Positions 1-10,522 of a stretch of 64,000 bases of DNA are shown one piece after another. The notes under the pieces are model-generated. The model was not told the origin of the DNA. It was given only the letters and a program-made list of their open reading frames with translations, and made no database searches. Source of the DNA: Epiperipatus broadwayi (lineage: Eukaryota; Onychophora; Udeonychophora; Euonychophora; Peripatidae). The stretch covers positions 1,740,001 to 1,804,000 of the forward strand of contig JAQFVV010006221.1 of NCBI GenBank assembly GCA_028023455.1, read 5' to 3'. A program made the translations under genes and the position numbers. Every line of letters begins with the position of its first letter. The first letter of the stretch is position 1.

Positions 1-306
1 ACTGAGAAAAAAAAAGATTTAATATTAATCTTTTAATTAATCATAACTCAATATATATGTGATCAGTTAGCAATTAACACTTTTGAAATGATTATATATG
101 TGTGTGCCAAACAATAAATAGGAATATAGTTTTTACAGTTTATCTGTGTGGTGGTTACTCATTATTACTATTATAGGGTTGATATTTTATTGGGTTTTTA
201 CTTAACTTCATTTATGTAATAAAACTTTAATGTCATTTTTTGGATCTATATTTTTAATAGCTTCCATCAGTTACAGTTTTTTGAATCAATACAAATTCTT
301 CTGAAT

Positions 307-720
307 TTGTTGCTTGGTTTACGTTTACTGTTTTTTGATAGATTCCAAATTAAATCTGAATGTTTTGAGAAAAAAAAAAGAGGTTACTCCAGCATCGACC
401 CGCTCTGTCAACTATGCAAGAGAGAAAATGAAATGATATTTACCAACTCCAAAATAAACTTCCACAATCACCTCAATCCGGTGATGTATTGCTACAAAAA
501 CTGTTGCATGGCTTCAGCTCTCCATGTTCTACACATTTGTGCTCTGGACAACATGGTGCAAGCTTAGCTTAGAACACTCAACTCCTGATGCTAAACAGGT
601 CTACATCCATATGATCAACAAGATTAAGCAAAGAAATGAGGCAATTGGACCACACTGCATTGTAGAAGACATGTGGAATCTTCTGGATATCCCAGAACTC
701 CACACGAAAAACAGATATTA
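307..720 (+). other. Possible decayed coding stretch, unrecognised
   Basis: Two overlapping open frames (86 and 65 codons) sit in a patch visibly richer in G+C than its surroundings. The first contains a CxxC pair (CQLCKRENE) resembling the zinc-knuckle-like ends of some non-LTR retrotransposon proteins, but the match is too short to name a family. Frames change near position 560, so if it was coding it is broken. No start context, splice sites or neighbours support a live gene. It could equally be chance. Confidence 0.2.
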
Positions 721-900
721 ATTCCCAGCTCACAATGAGATAACTCACTACTAGCCATACTCAAACAATTATGGAAACAAATTGATCAATAAGTTAAGAC
801 TGAAAACGATACGGTTTGATGTGCAACCATTCCTCATAATCCACGGAACAATAATCAAAGGAATTCCCATGGCTTCCATCTATAACAAGAACGATATCTG

Positions 901-1842
901 TATAATCATAGTATTTAGTAAATAAATGTTTATTGAAATGAAATCTGAATAATTTATAGAATTCTAAAATATTTGTTTCCTGAGAAAAACAACTTTAGTT
1001 CTTAAATGAGAATCACTTAATTTCTTGGAATTAAATCTTTTTAAAATGCATATTTTCATAGATGATCTTATTTGCTTTTAACTAGCTTGACGAAACCAAA
1101 AGCTACTCATATCTATATACGTAGAATAACTAAACACATTATAAAACAAATCGTTTTAATAAATGTAATTTACATGCTATTAAGAAATTCTTTTAATGTA
1201 AATAATATTTATCTAAATCACACACTATCGATAGAAACGAAATAAAATATATTTTTAAAGTAACATATTAACATGAAATTCTTACTATTTGTAATAATTG
1301 TAAAATGTTTCTCACTACAAGAGCTGTTTATATTATAATATTTAAAATGTTTTGATTTGTTGGAATCAACAAATAAAACAGCTTCTTTTCTAAATTAATA
1401 ATTTATAATAATAAGCAATGAATAAAGTCAATGGATACTATGCAGAGATAAATACGATTAGATTATTGTAATTGACATTTTTGGGGTAAGAAATAATTGT
1501 TTTGACATAGTAGACACATTATAATTCATGCAATGGTAGGTTACATGTTAGAATAGAGAGAAGATAGGATTACTTGATTTCTAGCTATGGTACATTTGCA
1601 TAAGACATCAAAACGTTTGTTTAAAAATTTATGATAATGACATTTCATTTGTAATTATACGTTAGACTTTATCTATAAACTATAATTAATTGTTAAATAT
1701 TTTTAGAAAAATTCAAACTCTCTTTAAAATTTTAAAATATATTTAACTGTTAATAATAGCATATAGATAAATTGTATATATTAACCTCTGTACTATTACT
1801 AACAGTTGACTGCATTTGAAGACATTAAATTAAGTTTGAATT
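901..1842. other. AT-rich stretch, nothing recognised
   Basis: Very AT-rich DNA with short homopolymer runs. No open frame above 60 codons, no repeat shared with the rest of the window that I can see. Confidence 0.5.
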
Positions 1843-2022
1843 TGTTCACTAGAAGGAGCTTACCAATAGCTCAAAGAAGCTTTAATTTATAAGTGCCAAT
1901 AAGCTCGAAACCGATTGGTCTGGGGATGAGGATTTTCAGATAGAGATTTTGAATTCTTTCTCTTTCAGCACTTATAAATTAAAGCTTGTTTGGAGTTATT
2001 GGTAAGCTCTCTCTAGTGAACA
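1843..2022. mobile_element. Foldback/MITE-like element, about 180 bp
   Basis: The two ends are inverted copies of one another: TGTTCACTAG plus GAGCTTACCAATAGCTC on the left, and GAGTTATTGGTAAGCTC plus CTAGTGAACA on the right. Arms continue inward through an AAGCTTTAATTTATAAGTGC segment for about 55 bp. The same end sequence bounds the larger foldback at 16053-16640, so the two belong to one family. No coding capacity. The right flank (ACAAGCTTAAAAGCAAGTTAC) also recurs beside the larger copy. Confidence 0.7.
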
Positions 2023-2497
2023 TTTTAATACAAGCTTAAAAGCAAGTTACACAATTTGTTTCTTATTTTATTAATTATTAAAAGTTTAAATTTTTCTGAA
2101 GATATTTAACATTTGATTATAAATGATCAAAATAATTTGACATATAATTACAAAACATATCAAAAGTATTATAAATTAGCACATACTTTCAAATTTTTTT
2201 ATGAATATATATAATTACATGTTTAGAATGAATGCATGTGATTTTGATCCTTTAATTATTGCTTACAAATTGATAGGTAATAAGTAAAGCTTTCATGCAC
2301 CTCAATAAATTTTAGATGAGACTAGGGCTATGATAATATCTAGCTTAGTAAATGATTAGTAAAACTTATTAGTATATTTTCATAAAGTGTTTTATATCAA
2401 AATTGTGTGTGCAGAAATTTTGAAACTTGTCAGTTAAACTATAGTAATTTGCTATATCCTGAACAAATTATGAAGATATGTAGAAGAGATTGTGATA

Positions 2498-2600
2498 TGG
2501 ATCAACTGGTGAGTGCTGGTTCAGCATAACATGTGTATCTTAGGGGTCACTAATCTTTTTCACATGTCTTTGATCATATGTTTCAGTGATGTGAGATGAA
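2498..2600 (+). repeat. Family C repeat relic with dead hammerhead
   Basis: Matches the ribozyme-bearing part of the family C repeats at 42.0-43.1 kb. Stem II (GUGCUG, loop GUU, CAGCAU) is perfectly paired here. Two core changes should abolish cleavage: CTGGTGA instead of CTGATGA, and AACA where GAAA is required. The downstream text, with TTTTTCACATG and a GTGAGAT segment, also follows the family. A second fragment of the family tail, with GGGTTCAAATCCC, lies near 3507-3550. Confidence 0.65.
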
Positions 2601-3854
2601 ATGGAAGTTTGAAATATATATACGAAGTTTAAGTATCACTAATAACATATTTAAATACAACACAGAAATATTTTGCAATATATCCATATTTTGAGAAGTT
2701 GGTCTGAAATCTGGGGTGATGAACGGTTGTAATAGAAAATATGCATTTGGTAAAAAAAAAAATACGTGTTTAGAATGAATGCATGTTATTTTCATCATTT
2801 AGTTTTGATTATAAATTTCTATGTAATAAATAATGGCTTCTGTATCTCAGTAAATATCAGAGGAGACTAGGGCATTACCTCTTGCTTTAATTTTTGTAAT
2901 TTTGTTTTTGTTTATTTTTTAAAAAATAGCAATTGTAATTTATCTGTGTTGAAATTGAAACTACAAAGAGAAGAGAATGAATCTTGTGGTAAAGTCTTAT
3001 GTGGCTAAGTGCAGGTACATTTAATTTTTTTAGAATAAAAATGAGGGATTCAGAATTGCTTTGGCCTTATTGCATATAGAATATTTTATTTTTCTAATGA
3101 ACAGTAAGTTGTGTTTCCCTGACAAGAATGAAGCCAAAGTATGAACAAATGAATAAGTTTCTCTCTTTAAACAAAGAAGAAATAATAATAATAATGTATG
3201 TATGTATCTCATTAAAAACTTTATATAGTTATAAATTTTTAAACATAGCTTGTATAAAAATTTTCATTGCAAAATCAACAACAACAACACCAAATTTCAC
3301 ATGAAATGTTTAGAATAATTATAAGAACAGAACTTGAAAATATATAACCCACTTAACGATCTGAGACTACAAAATATAAGGCTAGGTTTTTTTTCCTAAA
3401 AAATGTATTCTCTAATCTCCTCTTTATAAAACAAGTAGTGAGAATTATATATCACAATAATAATATTTAAATATAATATATAGATATATAAGATACAATG
3501 GGTGATTGAAGGGAGTTTGACATTCTGGGTTCAAATCCCTCTAATCACAATAGTAATAATAATCAAAAGCAATTAGTCAATGCATGATGTCATGAAGTTG
3601 GTGAATATTATACATGGTAACTTGAATAAATGTACAAGTGATAAATGGTCAGCCACAATACATACAAATTTATTTCAAGAGCAAATGTATATGTGAAGCA
3701 CCCAAACTTGCATGATATCTATTTATATTAAATAAATTTACGAATGTTGTGAAAGTTATTGTTTTTAATAATTGTGTTAATATTTCTAAGCTGAGTAGAA
3801 GTTTAAAATATACTAACTGGTATGACTAGGTCAATATACAACAATTCTTAAATA

Positions 3855-4440
3855 ATTCAAAACAAAGCAAAACTCTCCATATAGTAGTGCCATCTTGTGC
3901 TAACCAGAGCAATTAATGGATGCCAGAAGGCTTGTGCATAAAATCCCTATCTAGCGCCTACTCATCCAATATCCCCAGACTAATTTCTGGCTTGTGGCCT
4001 TCATCAGTGAGGAGCCTTGGATCTGAGAGCACTGCATCTAGATCTTAGGATCTAATGCAACCCTCCAGCACCCACCTTTTAACTCTATTTAACTACAAAA
4101 CTATGAGAATGAAATTGAAAACACAATTAATATTTTCAATCCAAGCTCAATAGCTTATATAGTCATATGGGTCTGAACTCAATTCAGCACCCATACATTT
4201 TGGTGTCTTTGGCTCCTTAACAACCATAGCCACCACTATCCTATTAGGCAGGATTGGTGTTAAACCATTAAACATCACATGATCACTATCTCATACTAGC
4301 ACATGTCTTCTGGCATCCATTGATTGCTCTTGTTAGCACAAGATGGCACTACTATATGGAGAGTTTTGCTTTGTTGTGAATTGTTTAATAACAATTATGT
4401 GCTAGTACGAGATAGTGATCATGTGATGTTTAGTGGTTTA
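3855..4440 (-). repeat. Family A ribozyme repeat, near full length
   Basis: About 585 bp with the hammerhead on the minus strand. The left end carries GCAAAACTCTCCATATAG and the right end its inverse (near 4355-4375), so transcripts could close into a long stem. A second inverted pair, built on ATCACATGATCAC, lies at 4261-4308 and 4396-4440. No coding capacity. Other copies lie at about 8.9, 20.5, 29.1, 33.7, 34.5, 45.1, 60.8, 62.2 and 63.1 kb. Confidence 0.8.
3961..4027 (-). ncRNA. Hammerhead ribozyme (family A), core intact
   Basis: Read on the minus strand: CTGATGA (rc of 4001-4007), stem II GGC/GCC closing a CACAA loop, then GAAA, a two-base-pair stem III, and the cleavage triplet GUC (rc of 3978-3980). 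Stem I pairs UCCUCA (rc of 4008-4013) with UGGGGA (rc of 3972-3977), including one G-U. Beyond an internal loop, AUCCA pairs with UGGAU. Here C15.2 is U, giving a U-G pair in stem III. Known biology: internal loops in stem I of hammerheads dock with loop II and speed cleavage. Weak point: the first pair of stem II is A-A rather than the usual G-C. Confidence 0.75.
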
Positions 4441-5900
4441 ATATTCTTAAACAGTTAGTTATCTGGCTTTGTGTTATTTTTTGCATTCGTAGAGTGACAA
4501 ATTATGGAACTCAAAGTCTGTGAATCATGAACCAACTTTGTCATTCTTAGTACGTGAACCTCTTGTGAACTCCCGGCAATAAACCGTTCAATATTTAAAA
4601 TTTATTTTCGTTCTTTCAAGTTATGTGAAATTAATTTTATTTTAATGCAACGTAATAGAAATGATTTGATATGATTATTTAAAATAGTTGGTTCAGATAA
4701 TTTTATTAATTGAAAATAGTACTTAAAATCAAAGCACTTTGTGTTTTTTAGAACTAATTACTTTATAACATTAACTTTGGCTGAATTAAATTGAATAAGT
4801 TCACAGTGTTAAGAATTTATTATTGCAGTATTTTAGTATCCAAAGATTATTTGGAAACGTAAAATTTCTTTTGAAATAATGAAACGCAGGTTATATATAT
4901 ATATAAATAACTGCTATTACATTATAAAAAATATCACGGAACAAAACTTAACAGGAAATATATTGAAATTCTTTTTATTTTGAGGAAAGCAAATTGTTTA
5001 ATAAAGACAAAAACATCCTACATAAGATTAGAATTCTAAGACTTGTGTAGGTTTAAGATTTTTTGTTTAGATAGCCAATTCATGACTATCCAACATACCA
5101 CAAAATTGTTTGGTAAATATATATATATAGTTGTTTTAGCAATATGATGGGGAAAGAGATTAAAATACTCATCACCTGTCTGTTGTCAAAACATAATAAA
5201 ATAAGTTCCCTTTCATTAGTTTTGTGTAAGAGATAGAATTTGGGTTTCCATTATAGTAGGTTTTCTCCCCTCACTTATCATTTCAGTTTTTGATTTTATA
5301 CACAGCATGGAGCCACTGAAACTACTGTAAAAATTATTCAATAAATTGAATTTTTTTTAAAAAAAAAATTGTTGACAGTAGAGTGTATAATTGAATGTTT
5401 TATTGTCTGAAGTTCGTTAAAAAAGTTTGAGCACTAAAAATGATAAAACTGGAACCATGATTCATGGAACTTGTACTGTGCTCCATTCTACTATTGCACT
5501 AAACTATGCAAACTAGGTTCACTGTGATTAGTAAGCATTCAAATATAGTGATGTCGCCACTTTACTGTGAAAAAAAATTAATATAAAGTATACATGTAAA
5601 CCACTCTTACCCATCAGATCTTCAATCTCTATGATGTTATATAACATCTACATAATGTCATGTGTAAATATGCCCCTACTTATATCATACATATATTATT
5701 CACTTTTATTTTTTTAGTATCTGTACAGTAAATAATTAAAACAAAAGATACTTCAAGTGGTATGACTCTCAATATCAAAAAAAAAGTGTTGTAACTACAT
5801 TAAAAAAATGGTTATCAAACAATATAAATGTGTAGTGGGGTTAAAATAGGTCAAAATTCTTGTTTCCCTTAAAAAAGAATAATAAAAATAATTTTTTTAT
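4441..5900. other. AT-rich stretch, nothing recognised
   Basis: AT-rich DNA with poly-A/T runs and one short TATATATA tract. No coding or structured element found. Confidence 0.5.
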
Positions 5901-6183
5901 TTATATTAAATGCTTTTATTGATTGTGTACTGAAAAGAAGAAACAATTGTTTGTCCAACCATAATTGGGGTTTTAGATTTAACTTGAAATATATGCATGG
6001 AAATGGGGGGGGGGGTTAGAAATTAATTAAGTCAATTCCTTGTTATAACAAATAGGAATTGATTTAATTAATTCTGGACCCTCCCCCATGTTTTTATTTC
6101 AAATTAAATCTAAAAACCCCAATTGTGGCTGAAAAAACTTTTTTTTTCTTTTTAGTATATGGTCAATAAAAGCATTGAATATA
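5901..6183. mobile_element. Foldback element with G-run/C-run arms
   Basis: A 283-bp imperfect palindrome. Left-arm landmarks are AAATGCTTTTATTGA, TAATTGGGGTTTTAGATTTAA, an 11-G run at 6006-6016 and AATTAAGTCAATTCC; all recur inverted on the right as GGAATTGATTTAATT, a CCCTCCCCC tract, TTAAATCTAAAAACCCCAAT and TCAATAAAAGCATT. The centre is near 6045. Probably a non-autonomous DNA element; no coding sequence. Confidence 0.65.
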
Positions 6184-7785
6184 AAAACATTTTTATCTCT
6201 GATATATTGGATTTTTAGTATTGACATAGTAAATAAAGATATAAAACTATACCATACTTTAAATTGACTGGACATTAATACTTGATATATATATATTGTA
6301 AGCTTCTACCCGTATTATCGTTCTATAATTCCCGCATGTATACGTTCTTTCCCGCAGCTTCGAGTAAGTATATTTATGAGCATGGGTTAAATCCCATCTC
6401 AAGCGCCAATCTTACACTTTGATAAGAATTATACTCATCGAAAACATAAATAAAGGTTCTGTATATATATATATCTAAGGTAGCGCATCCAGATTAGCTC
6501 AATCTCAAGGTCTGGAAAACATGGTAGAAACTAGAGAACAAAGCAAAGACAATTCCCGACTACGTCTTATATATCTATGTATATCATATGATAATTTACT
6601 TATTTATAAATTTTATTACCCAGAAGTTATAAAAAAACTAAGCTATAGGTTACTATGCTAGTTATCATTTAATTCTAAGCTTTATACACACCTATACATA
6701 TTTTAATATTCATGCGCACAACACATTTATTCCGATACATAGCAATGAAAGAGTGCAATTACACATCAGAGTTGTTTTTTAATGTTTTATTTTATTTAAT
6801 TTAAACAAGATTTATTATTGTATTTAATATAGAGGTAACACAAGTCCCTTCATTATTACACATTCATTGAATATATATATATATATATAAAGCAAAGGTC
6901 AATTTACTTTAATTACGATCAAATGTCCACGTGGTCAAAGTTAACAGTCCGCACATTTATAATCCGAAAGAAATACTGGCCTTATCGATATTTGTTGATC
7001 CTAAGGATGGTAAACAGTCTGCAATATGATATGCCAAATAGTTTATCATAGAGGTGGAGTAGATGATTTCACTCACTTAAGAGGTCCATGTTGTCGAAGG
7101 TGCTTCGCCGCCATTACACTTGATAGATTTTATACAGCGAATTTAATAAATCCGATTTAGGTGAGTTCTACAATAACAATCCACTGGACCGGTCTAATGA
7201 AACCCACACTATTTAATTACCCCAACATTTTGTTGGGAATATTAATAAAACTTCTTAATTAATTACATGTTCATACAATCCGAAATACATGCCACGTCTC
7301 TTACTTTTTTTAATTCTAATCACCACCCTATAAACTCGAGAAAAAAATATAGTTTTTTTCTTTTACACTCTTTAACCTCGCATTTTCTCCTATCTATTCA
7401 TACGCCGCTGACCAGACCTTCCATTGTTTCCAAAATACCAACTTGACCAGTTCTCAGACTTCTTGACGACAGAATCATTAACTCAAACTGCCCGCAGCAA
7501 CTGATTCATTTCTATCTCTGTAGCTTTATATGTTCAATAGATTCATCAAGAAACATGTGTTACCACCAATATTATTAAAATGTAGAATTTAAAAAAATTA
7601 ACGAACAACAAAATATATATGTGTAATCAATAACAAATTTATACAACTCCGTATATAATTGCCTCTCGTCAATCCCACATATGACCATTAATACATATAC
7701 ACACTTTATAATAACACACATGCAACTATATTTATATAAGCATACACTCTATCCTTTAACAGATTACATATTACTTTCACACTCT
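6184..7785. other. Mixed stretch with unexplained GC-richer patches
   Basis: Around 6300-6560 and 6890-7540 the base composition is less AT-biased and the sequence looks non-random (for example CATGGGTTAAATCCCATC near 6384, which resembles a tRNA T-arm), but I could assign no gene or element. An (AT)n tract lies at about 6870-6890. Confidence 0.35.
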
Positions 7786-7912
7786 TTGTAACAGGATTCG
7801 AATGACTATTTATACATCTTTTCGTATATACACAAATCAATCCATATCAACACTCACAATTAACACTCTATATTGAATTATCTCTTGTATTCGAACCCTG
7901 TCTGTTACAATA
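7786..7912. repeat. Short inverted repeat, about 125 bp
   Basis: TGTAACAGGATTCGAAT on the left is answered by ATTCGAACCCTGTCTGTTACA (with a small insertion) on the right. Possibly a small MITE; it abuts the next hairpin. Confidence 0.4.
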
Positions 7913-7916
7913 TATA

Positions 7917-8104
7917 TACACAGAAAAGCTCTTTTCAGTAAATATTAAGTTTTGCCCTTTTCAATGTGTTTCAACTAATTTATAATTATGGTCTATATTG
8001 TATACATATAAATATGTTTGACAATGTAGATCATGATTGTAAATTATGTGAAGCACATTGAAAAGGTCAAAATTAATATTTGCTGAAAAGAGCTTTTCTG
8101 TGTA
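7917..8104. mobile_element. MITE-like hairpin, 188 bp, TA-flanked
   Basis: Terminal inverted repeats start TACACAGAAAAGCTCTTTTC and end with the exact inverse; similarity continues inward through TTGACCTTTTCAATGTG-type sequence for about 65 bp. The TA at each edge fits a Tc1/mariner-type target duplication. No coding capacity. Confidence 0.65.
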
Positions 8105-8278
8105 TTATTATTATATAAATTATTGCTGTTATATAAAGATATTTTATATCGATTTATTTAAATATATGTAAAATCAGCATAATAGATTAAACTTCTTTCC
8201 ATTTTTGATGATATATCACTAGATATTTCTGCCATAAGTTAAAATGTATACCCCTTATATGTATCATATTTAATATGT

Positions 8279-8947
8279 CATCATCATCATCATAATTATC
8301 AACCATAATCAATCCAGTGTAGGATGAAGGGCTTTTCAAATTCAACCCATCTAGCCTTTCTTCTCCACATCATCCCTGCACACTTTCTTATTTCATCTAG
8401 CCACCTCACATGTGGGATCCTTTCTGGGTCTTTTACAATCTTTTGGAATCCACTTTAAGATTTTAATTGTTCATCTATTATCATCTTTTCTAGCAATATG
8501 TTCAGTCTAACTCCACTTAAGTCTTTTACTTTCAGTGATGTCAGTAACACCTGTTTGTTCTCGCACATATATATTGTGTTTTAAATCTCTTCTTATTACT
8601 CCTAACATGCATCATCCATATATATTTTGAGTGGTCTGAGGTCTCTGTATTGCACTTCTATTAAGTGTTCAAGTCTGAGCCCCAAAGTACGAACTGGTGA
8701 AACACATTTATTAAAAACCTTCCTTTTCAAACACATAGGCATATTTCCTTTCAAGTTATTTCTACCAAAAGCACTTGAACCAAGTTTAATTCTATGATTA
8801 ATTTTATCCATTATTTTCCATTTATAGTAATAATCTGACTTTGTAATTGTTAACTTCTTCTAACTCATCATAATTAATCTTTATTTTCATCTTTTGAGAT
8901 AATCCATTGAACATTACTTTAATCTTGTAAACATTTACCTTTAGTCA
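8279..8947 (-). mobile_element. RTE-like LINE, 3' end (decayed)
   Basis: The minus strand reads into the C-terminal part of an RTE-like reverse transcriptase protein, with a KGNMPMCLKRKVFNKCV segment at 8602-8811. The 3' tail is a run of ATC/GAT triplets (8279-8296 on the plus strand), typical of RTE elements, which end in short tandem repeats. The GHIARRDD-type region further downstream is frameshifted. The upstream edge touches a family A copy. Not functional. Confidence 0.75.
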
Positions 8948-9160
8948 TTGCAATTAAAACAGGCAAAACTCTCCATACAGTATTGCCACTCTGTGGAAGC
9001 TAGAGTAATCAATGAAGGCCAGAAGGCTTGTTCATAAAATTCCTATCTAGTGCCTACTCATCCAATATCCCCAGACTAGTTTCTGCCTTGTGGCCTTCAT
9101 CAGTGATATGGAGATTTTTGCCTGTTCTAATAACAGTCATGTGATGTTTATTGGCTTAAA
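8948..9160 (-). repeat. Family A ribozyme repeat, short form
   Basis: Begins AAAACAGGCAAAACTCTCC and ends with the inverse (ATTTTTGCCTGTT) followed by CATGTGATGTTTATTGG. The internal region downstream of the ribozyme is deleted, so the terminal inverted repeat joins almost directly to the hammerhead. It abuts the RTE fragment. Confidence 0.75.
9061..9112 (-). ncRNA. Hammerhead ribozyme (family A), rearranged stem I
   Basis: The core residues CTGATGA, GAAAC and GUC are all present. Stem II is shifted to GCC/GGC. Because of the deletion, the 5' strand of stem I is now UCCAUAUC, which can still pair with GAUAUUGGA on the 3' side. Whether this geometry cleaves is uncertain. Confidence 0.5.
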
Positions 9161-10037
9161 TGTCATTGTGATATACATACTGTTTCAATCTACAAAGTGG
9201 GGTAACACATATACATCTCACCACTTTTTAAAACTTTGTATTAAAAGGAATAACAGATTTTTTTAGCTATTGCTCTTTTAAATAATTTATTAACCAAAGC
9301 AATATATGTATCTATTTTAGTAACATGTGTATATTTGTCTATAAACTTAATTTTATTATTATATAAGTGCTAATGCAAACCATACTTTGATTGCAGTCAG
9401 AGAATAAATAGCATATACACAAATTCTAATAATAAAGTATATTTAATAGTATATTTAGCTATTATTTTTCTCTAATAATTCATGGGACAAAATGACATAC
9501 ATATATGTCTTCAGTTACTAATATCATTATATTTATTTAATGTGTTTTGGGTTAAGTCAAATCTATTTATAAGATTTAAATTTCTATTAAATTAAAGTAC
9601 ACTTTATTAAATATAATCTTTGTTCTCTAATATAATTTTTATTCACTAAAAACATATTCACTGCTCGGTCATAACATTTCTTTTAATGCAAATGTCTGGT
9701 CATATAATATGGGAGACATGTTTAGATTGCATGAAAGAAGTATGAAATGTGATTGGCATGTACCTTCATATAAAAATTGTACTACAAGAAATAAAAATTG
9801 GGATTTCATTGTATATGTCTTCCTATGTCTAGTATAAATTTAATATTCCCAAACATAGAGAGTCTTAATTTACTGCCATGGAAATATAGACTTCTTTATC
9901 ACATCTCCATATTGACAACTATAAAAATTATTACCCCAAAAGTGACACATTCACTTTCAATTAATTCACCTTAAATAATGCAATATATTATGTGTGTATG
10001 TGATGGTGATAGTCATGTATTCTTTAAAAGTCAAGGG

Positions 10038-10098
<61 letters not shown>

Positions 10099-10338
10099 AT
10101 ATAAACTACTAAATATGCATAACTTTATGGATATATATTTAAATTAAATGGAGATAATTACACTTCCTGCACTATGAACGAACAGCACTCTACATCACTA
10201 AATGTTAATAGAAAATCATCTATCCTCTAAGATGGTATTTGAACTCACATTCATTGCCATTGCTGGAAATAGAGTGATATTTATATGTTATCCAGATTTA
10301 AAGTATATTATGCAGATTTTTGAAACCATATATATATA
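9161..10338. other. AT-rich stretch with long (AT)n tract
   Basis: Plain AT-rich DNA. An almost uninterrupted AT dinucleotide tract runs from about 10039 to 10096. No gene seen. Confidence 0.6.
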
Positions 10339-10339
10339 A

Positions 10340-10522
10340 TCATTATCATCATCATTTTCAATCATTATCAATCCACTGAAAGATGGTCTCTCTAAGTTCA
10401 ATCCATCTTTTCTGATCCCTAGCTTCTCATCTCCACATCACACTTCCTTATTTCATACATACATCTCACAATCTCTTCCTAGGTCTTTTACAATCTCTTA
10501 AATCCAATTTAAGATTTCAACT
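10340..10522 (-). mobile_element. RTE-like LINE, 3' terminal fragment
   Basis: Contains the family's 3' landmarks: ATCATCATC tail, ATCATTATCAATCCACTG and TAGGTCTTTTACAATCTC. Only about 180 bp remains; heavily decayed and bounded by (AT)n. Confidence 0.65.
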
